From positions 1 through 27,519 of the forward strand of contig JAPPKD010000300.1 of assembly GCA_028820215.1 (NCBI GenBank): a DNA stretch of 27,519 nucleotides, given 5' to 3'. Below are positions 24,012 to 27,519 of this stretch, in pieces. Position numbers and translations under genes: made by a program. The number at the start of each line of letters is the position of its first letter. Position 1 is the first letter of the stretch. Source of the DNA: Spirochaetaceae bacterium. Lineage in GTDB: Bacteria; Spirochaetota; Spirochaetia; SZUA-6; Bin103. The notes under the pieces are model-generated. The model had not been told where the DNA came from, ran no database searches, and saw only the letters and a program-made list of their open reading frames with translations.

Positions 24012-25109
24012 TCAGTCGGTCGTGGTCGAGCCGTTGGAAGTGTCTTTCGCGTGTTGTTTGAGGGTGCGGAGCTTGTCCTGGTCTATGCCGGTAGCGGCCT
24101 CTATGGTCGACCAGGGAACACCCGCTTCCAGGAAGTTCTCGACGATCTCCACCTGACCCTCTCGCCTGCCTTCCTCGCGTCCTTCCTCGCGTCCTTCCTC
24201 GCGTCCTTCCTCGCGTCCCTCCTCGCGCCCTTCCTCAAGACCCGCCTGCCGGGCCTCCTGTCGTGCCTCTCGAGCCTCTTCTCGAACCTCTCTTCGAGCC
24301 TCTTGTCGTGCCCTGTGCGCGAGATACTCCATGGAGACTTCCAACATCTCTTCCGCCTTGTTCATCACTTCTCCCCCTATCTTCGGGACCTCCCGCCGTA
24401 CCGCGGTAGCGAATCTCCGCCAGTCCTCCGCGTCTCGCGTCGTTACCGCAATGTACACCACGATCTGGCGCAGGTCGTCGATGCTCCCGTCCTGCCCCAA
24501 CTGCGCCAGCAACGGCACCAGCCGCCGCAATACCGGCCAGCTCGCCCGGTACGCGGCCATCATCGCCAGTTGCGCGACGCGACCGTGCAGCGCGCCGTGC
24601 ACGTTTTCCGGCTCTGCTGCCGACTGGTCGATCAGCAGGTGCGCATACCGCGGCACTCCCGGCCAACTCCGAACGTCCTCGGCGAAGAGCTCCGAGAACT
24701 CGCGCGCATGGCGCCATCTGCGTTCGCCCTGATACCACACCAGCGGTACGATTGGACGCAGTTGCTCCTCCTTCGGAAGTCGCGCCCGATCGCGTTCCCA
24801 GATTCGGCAACTGTATTTCAGCAGTCGCAGTCGCAACCACGGGTCCGGTGTCGACTGGTGCTCCAGAAGGACGTAGATCCACGCGGGTGCACCGCTTTCC
24901 TTACGCCGGATCGCGTACAGCAGATCCGATTCGCTGTCGCGCAACCGGTCGTCGATGAAACTGACCGATTGCCACTTCAGGCTTGACCAGACCAATGCTC
25001 TGCCGATCGCAGGCGGCAGGTGCGCTTGAAGCAGGCCGGCCGCTTCCGTCTCCTTGCCGAAGACCGCACGGAACAGGTGATCGTGCGGATGTGCGACATT
25101 GCCTGTCAT
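24012..25109 (-). CDS. Rpn-family nuclease / putative transposase (PD-(D/E)XK)
   Basis: This 365-residue protein belongs to the Rpn (YhgA-like) family of recombination-promoting nucleases. The N-terminal H-D-H-L-F-R-A-V-F and the catalytic core S-D-L-L-Y (D62) and V-L-L-E-H-Q-S (E83, Q85) are present. These proteins cut DNA and promote RecA-independent recombination; they occur in many variable copies per genome. The C-terminal region is a charged coiled coil of E-A-R-E and G-R-E-E repeats (about residues 265-325) produced by a 12-base tandem repeat, then a short helical end. ATG 25109 overlaps the stop of a 34-codon upstream frame. Paralogue B of the sialidase-like pair follows after 3 bases. 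Confidence 0.88.
   Translation of the reverse strand: MTGNVAHPHDHLFRAVFGKETEAAGLLQAHLPPAIGRALVWSSLKWQSVSFIDDRLRDSESDLLYAIRRKESGAPAWIYVLLEHQSTPDPWLRLRLLKYSCRIWERDRARLPKEEQLRPIVPLVWYQGERRWRHAREFSELFAEDVRSWPGVPRYAHLLIDQSAAEPENVHGALHGRVAQLAMMAAYRASWPVLRRLVPLLAQLGQDGSIDDLRQIVVYIAVTTRDAEDWRRFATAVRREVPKIGGEVMNKAEEMLEVSMEYLAHRARQEARREVREEAREARQEARQAGLEEGREEGREEGREEGREEGREEGRREGQVEIVENFLEAGVPWSTIEAATGIDQDKLRTLKQHAKDTSNGSTTTD
24171..24230 (-). repeat. 12-bp tandem repeat (five units) in Rpn gene
   Basis: The 12-base unit TTCCTCGCGTCC (plus strand) occurs four times exactly in a row from 24171 to 24218, then once imperfectly to 24230. It encodes repeated Gly-Arg-Glu-Glu on the minus strand. Because 12 is a multiple of 3, gain or loss of units keeps the frame and only changes the coiled-coil length. 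Confidence 0.9.
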
Positions 25110-25213
25110 CACCGCCCAGCCCGTAGATGCGCGCGTCCGGGCGTTCGCCGGTGGCGGTGGTGCCGACGTTGTCGCTGGCGTCGACCGCGTTTGTCGTTCT
25201 CGTCGTAGAACAT
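25106..25213 (-). pseudogene. Frameshifted RTX-like gene stub
   Basis: An ATG at 25213 with AGGGA 7 bases upstream starts M-F-Y-D-E-N-D-K and then an Arg-rich run of 34 residues in all. If one A is dropped from the AAA at the eighth codon, the DNA instead reads D-N-A-V-D-A-S-D-N-V-G-T-T-A-T-G-E, then D-A-R-I-Y-G-L-G-G-D-D. I-Y-G-L-G-G-D-D is typical of calcium-binding RTX repeats in exported proteins. The match ends where the Rpn gene starts. So this looks like the 5-prime stub of an RTX-type gene, frameshifted and cut by the Rpn junction. The 34-codon frame ends TGA overlapping the Rpn ATG. The remaining bases to 25277 hold nothing clear. Confidence 0.35.
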
Positions 25214-25277
25214 GGCTGGTTCCCTGTACTACGGATAACCGCCCTTTCGGCGCCAGCGCTTCACGGCTTGAAGAGAC

Positions 25278-26468
25278 TCACCTCCCGTTCAGCGTCCGCA
25301 CCAGCCACGGCACGGCCACCGCGTGCTTGAAATTGTGGTTGGGCACGTCCACGTTGGCGTAGGTGAAGTACTCCTCCATGGTCAGCCCCTCCGGGATCTC
25401 GTCGTCGTGGATCCGGGCGTCGGCGTCGGCGTACCGCGGGTAGTGGTGGATCTCGAGCAGATGACTCGACCCGCGTTCCCGGTACGCCGCGCGGACCTGG
25501 TCCAGGTGCTGCCTGGCGCCGCCCTCGGTCACAATCAGCGGCCGGCCGGCCAGCGAGCTCAGCAGGTCCGGGAAGTCGAACCACCTGAACATCCCGGGCA
25601 CCACGTGCCACAGCGGGTCCACGTCCCGCCACTGCCCGTCGCGCGGCAGCCCGAGCACGACGTGCCGCTGGCGGACGTGGCAGAGGAAGTCGTTGAACAC
25701 CAGCGCGGCCAGGCCTGGGTCCAGCACGGCCATGCACATCGCCGGCTCCGTGCCGAGGGAGTGGCCGCTTACCGCCACCCGCCCGGCATCGACGAACGGC
25801 AGCGAGCGCAGCCACGCCAGCACGTGCAGCTTCTGCGACACGGTCAACTCCACGTAGCTCCGTCCCAGCCGGATGAGTTGCGCGGTCAGCTTCACCCGGC
25901 CGCTGTTCGGTGGAACCCCGCCAGGCAGCAGATCCAGCTCGCCGATGCCGGGGTTGTCCAGCGTCACGGCCACCAGTCCCGCCCTGGCGTAGTACCAGGC
26001 CATGCGGTTGGCCACCGGATGCCGGTTGGGCGGCTGCTCAGGTCGCAGCTCCGGCTCGCCGGCCAGCAGCTCCTTGCTGGAGGCCGAGCCGGGAAAGCAC
26101 ATGACCGCGGCGCCGGGCCGGGCAGCATCGACCGTGTCCGGCACCAGCATGAGCAGCGGCACGACCGACCCTGGCTCCGGGTACGCCTCCCACTTCTCCA
26201 GGCGGTAGCCGTCGCGTCGCTCGCTCCACAGGCGGACCGGTGGGGGCTCCGGAGCCGATCCGGGAGCGATGAATTCGGGCTCCAGCGCCAGCAGCTCGGC
26301 GAGCTTGTCGCGCACCCGTTGCCGCCAGTCCGCGAACGCGGCGTCGTCCAACCCCGGGCGGTAGGCCAGCCGGCCGGTCGTGGTGCGCAACAGGTGCTGG
26401 CAGAACCCCATGGTGGTCGCATGGCGGCCGTCGCCGCGCGCGGCCGGGAAGCGTGCTTCGTCGTTCAT
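25278..26468 (-). CDS. Alpha/beta-hydrolase (esterase-like)
   Basis: This 396-residue protein shows the alpha/beta-hydrolase pattern. A core strand (A-A-V-M-C-F-P-G-S-A-S-S-K, about residues 120-132) could form the oxyanion region. The nucleophile elbow is G-H-S-L-G (S237), and a late His in V-P-N-H-N-F-K suits the triad. The N-terminal 100 residues (F-C-Q-H-L-L-R, then helices) resemble those of large acetyl-xylan-esterase-like hydrolases found with sugar genes. There is no signal peptide. Start is ATG 26468, though GTG 26477 is in frame; neither has a clear ribosome binding site. It is divergent from the dioxygenase gene. It probably removes an ester group from a sugar or organic acid, substrate unknown. 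Confidence 0.8.
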   Translation of the reverse strand: MNDEARFPAARGDGRHATTMGFCQHLLRTTTGRLAYRPGLDDAAFADWRQRVRDKLAELLALEPEFIAPGSAPEPPPVRLWSERRDGYRLEKWEAYPEPGSVVPLLMLVPDTVDAARPGAAVMCFPGSASSKELLAGEPELRPEQPPNRHPVANRMAWYYARAGLVAVTLDNPGIGELDLLPGGVPPNSGRVKLTAQLIRLGRSYVELTVSQKLHVLAWLRSLPFVDAGRVAVSGHSLGTEPAMCMAVLDPGLAALVFNDFLCHVRQRHVVLGLPRDGQWRDVDPLWHVVPGMFRWFDFPDLLSSLAGRPLIVTEGGARQHLDQVRAAYRERGSSHLLEIHHYPRYADADARIHDDEIPEGLTMEEYFTYANVDVPNHNFKHAVAVPWLVRTLNGR

Positions 26469-26475
26469 GTCTGCC

Positions 26476-26485
26476 ACTATACAAT
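26476..26485. promoter_or_regulatory. Candidate overlapping divergent -10 elements
   Basis: In the 44-base gap between the divergent hydrolase and dioxygenase genes lies a rare AT-rich patch. The plus strand reads TACAAT (26480-26485) and the minus strand TATAGT (26476-26481); both resemble -10 hexamers and overlap. No good -35 was seen for either. If used, minus-strand transcripts would be nearly leaderless and the two genes could not fire at once. Confidence 0.3.
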
Positions 26486-26512
26486 TCAGATGCTCGTCAT
26501 CGGAGGAAGATC

Positions 26513-27457
26513 ATGGGAACTCACGGAATTGCAGGGAACGACCTGAAGTCGGTGCTCACCCATCTTTCCGAACACGGATACTCCGTCATTGAGGGTGTGC
26601 TCAGCGAAGATGAAGTCCGGCACTACCGGGGTCTTGTGGAGGAACTGTTCGAGCGCGAACGGCGACAACCTTTCGAGCCGCAGGACGGGCCCGTGTTGCC
26701 TGGAGATGACGAAATTGAAACGTATCTGCAGGAAAGCTACCAGATCAGCGATGCGGAGCAGGCCCGGCTCATGCGGCGAATACGCCATTCACGCGCAAAA
26801 AACCAGGGCACGCCATGGCCCGTGCCACCTGCAGCGGTCGTCAAGAACTTCCTTCACTTGCCCACCCTGTTCGACCATGACCGGTCTCAGCGTATCTGGA
26901 ACGTGCTCAACAAGGCCCCGGACTTCGGGAAACTGATAGAACATCCCGTCGTGCTTTCGCTGGTAAGGGAGCTTCTCGGCGACGATTGCGTGCTCGCCGA
27001 CTGCAGTGCGACCAGTATCGGTCCGCACACCGACGAAGGCGGAGCGTGGCACGTGGATGTGCCTCTCGGTCAGTTGCCGGAGCCGTTACCGGACTTTCCG
27101 CTGACCGTTCAGAACGTCTGGATGCTCGATGCCTTCACGGCGACCAACGGGGCGACGCAGATCGTTCCCGGCAGCCATCGCACGCGCAGAAAGCCCAAGT
27201 GGGGAGGAAAGCAGGAGAACGGAACCATGCTGACCGGGCCCGCCGGATCGGTCGCTGTCTGGCTTTCGAGTACTTGGCACCGATCGGGACCGAACGCGAC
27301 AGACGATCCGCGGCGAGCGATTCTCTGCTATTACTCCCGCTCCTGGATCAAGCCGTTTACCGACTATACGTCGATACCGCCGGAGATCGCCCAGACCTTC
27401 TCGCCGGAGTTGCGGTATCTGCTGGGATTCTCGGCGAGTGCGCTCGTGCGAGGGTAG
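26513..27457 (+). CDS. PhyH-family (phytanoyl-CoA dioxygenase-like) Fe(II)/2-oxoglutarate oxygenase
   Basis: This 314-residue protein has the PhyH fold signature. The iron ligands are H180 and D182 (A-W-H-V-D-V) and the distal H256 (S-T-W-H-R-S-G-P-N); R267 or R268 (D-P-R-R-A-I) probably binds 2-oxoglutarate. A typical P-G-S-H precedes the last strands, and the N-terminus (H-G-Y-S-V-I-E-G-V-L-S) matches family members. Such enzymes hydroxylate or halogenate small molecules, including lipids, natural products and osmolytes. ATG 26513 is well supported by GGAGGA (26502-26507). Bases 27458-27519 show no gene or terminator. It is divergent from the hydrolase and uses somewhat less GC-rich codons than its neighbours. 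Substrate unknown. Confidence 0.9.
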   Translation: MGTHGIAGNDLKSVLTHLSEHGYSVIEGVLSEDEVRHYRGLVEELFERERRQPFEPQDGPVLPGDDEIETYLQESYQISDAEQARLMRRIRHSRAKNQGTPWPVPPAAVVKNFLHLPTLFDHDRSQRIWNVLNKAPDFGKLIEHPVVLSLVRELLGDDCVLADCSATSIGPHTDEGGAWHVDVPLGQLPEPLPDFPLTVQNVWMLDAFTATNGATQIVPGSHRTRRKPKWGGKQENGTMLTGPAGSVAVWLSSTWHRSGPNATDDPRRAILCYYSRSWIKPFTDYTSIPPEIAQTFSPELRYLLGFSASALVRG

Positions 27458-27519
27458 ATCTGATCCCGGATTATTCGGTGCGCCGTGAGAAGGCGTCATT
27501 CCCTAGCGGGTGCGAGTCC

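Noticed and set aside
24171..24230. CRISPR-like or regulatory repeat array
   Set aside because: Units are 12 bases, adjoining, without spacers, and code for a regular Gly-Arg-Glu-Glu tail.

Overview
The window is high-GC, densely packed bacterial DNA. No rRNA, tRNA or CRISPR array was recognised. Several features resemble those common in uncultured, often host- or sponge-associated Spirochaetota: a sugar-binding protein whose mature end reads A-E-G-Q-A-E-G, an Rpn-type nuclease with a GREE-repeat tail, secreted ankyrin-repeat proteins, and several cytoplasmic sialidase-like and enolase-superfamily proteins. That placement is an inference from style, not from a marker gene.

Layout. 1-5989 is a minus-strand run: a LapA-like membrane protein, an MFS transporter fused to a HEAT-like tail, an MscS-like channel, a membrane-less MgtE-like CBS protein, and a complete MgtE magnesium channel. 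The last three are coupled or closely spaced. 5990-7796 holds a spaced leader, a DUF4003-like protein and a decayed hicBA toxin-antitoxin locus. 7797-11501 carries a glycosidase-like TIM-barrel protein facing a PfkB kinase/2-hydroxyacid dehydrogenase pair. 11535-13961 is a secreted ankyrin-repeat gene broken by one in-frame TGA. 13993-17626 is a minus-strand operon (toroid protein, 50-codon stub of an HpcH/HpaI aldolase, sialidase-like protein, enolase-superfamily dehydratase) ending against a 126-bp fragment of the PfkB gene. 17805-21529 is a binding protein and two permeases of an LplA/B/C-type oligosaccharide ABC importer, with a strong hairpin after the binding-protein gene. 21519-25213 is a minus-strand set: two paralogous sialidase-like proteins, an Rpn nuclease, and a frameshifted RTX-like stub. 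25278-27457 is a divergent pair, an alpha/beta hydrolase and a PhyH-type dioxygenase.

How it fits together. From 7.8 to 27 kb the genes look like carbohydrate or sugar-acid scavenging: import, glycan-trimming-like enzymes, dehydration by an enolase-superfamily enzyme, a sugar kinase and a 2-hydroxyacid dehydrogenase. The pathway shows erosion: a kinase fragment, an aldolase stub, a dehydrogenase lacking the usual catalytic Glu, a broken ankyrin gene and a fused hicBA remnant. Twice, a truncated upstream reading frame with a good ribosome binding site overlaps the start of the next intact gene (16396-16548 and 25109-25213), which suggests gene stubs kept or reused as translational leaders. I saw no clearly new defence or mobile system. 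The least ordinary items are the membrane-less MgtE-like partner, the stub leaders, and the interrupted ankyrin gene.
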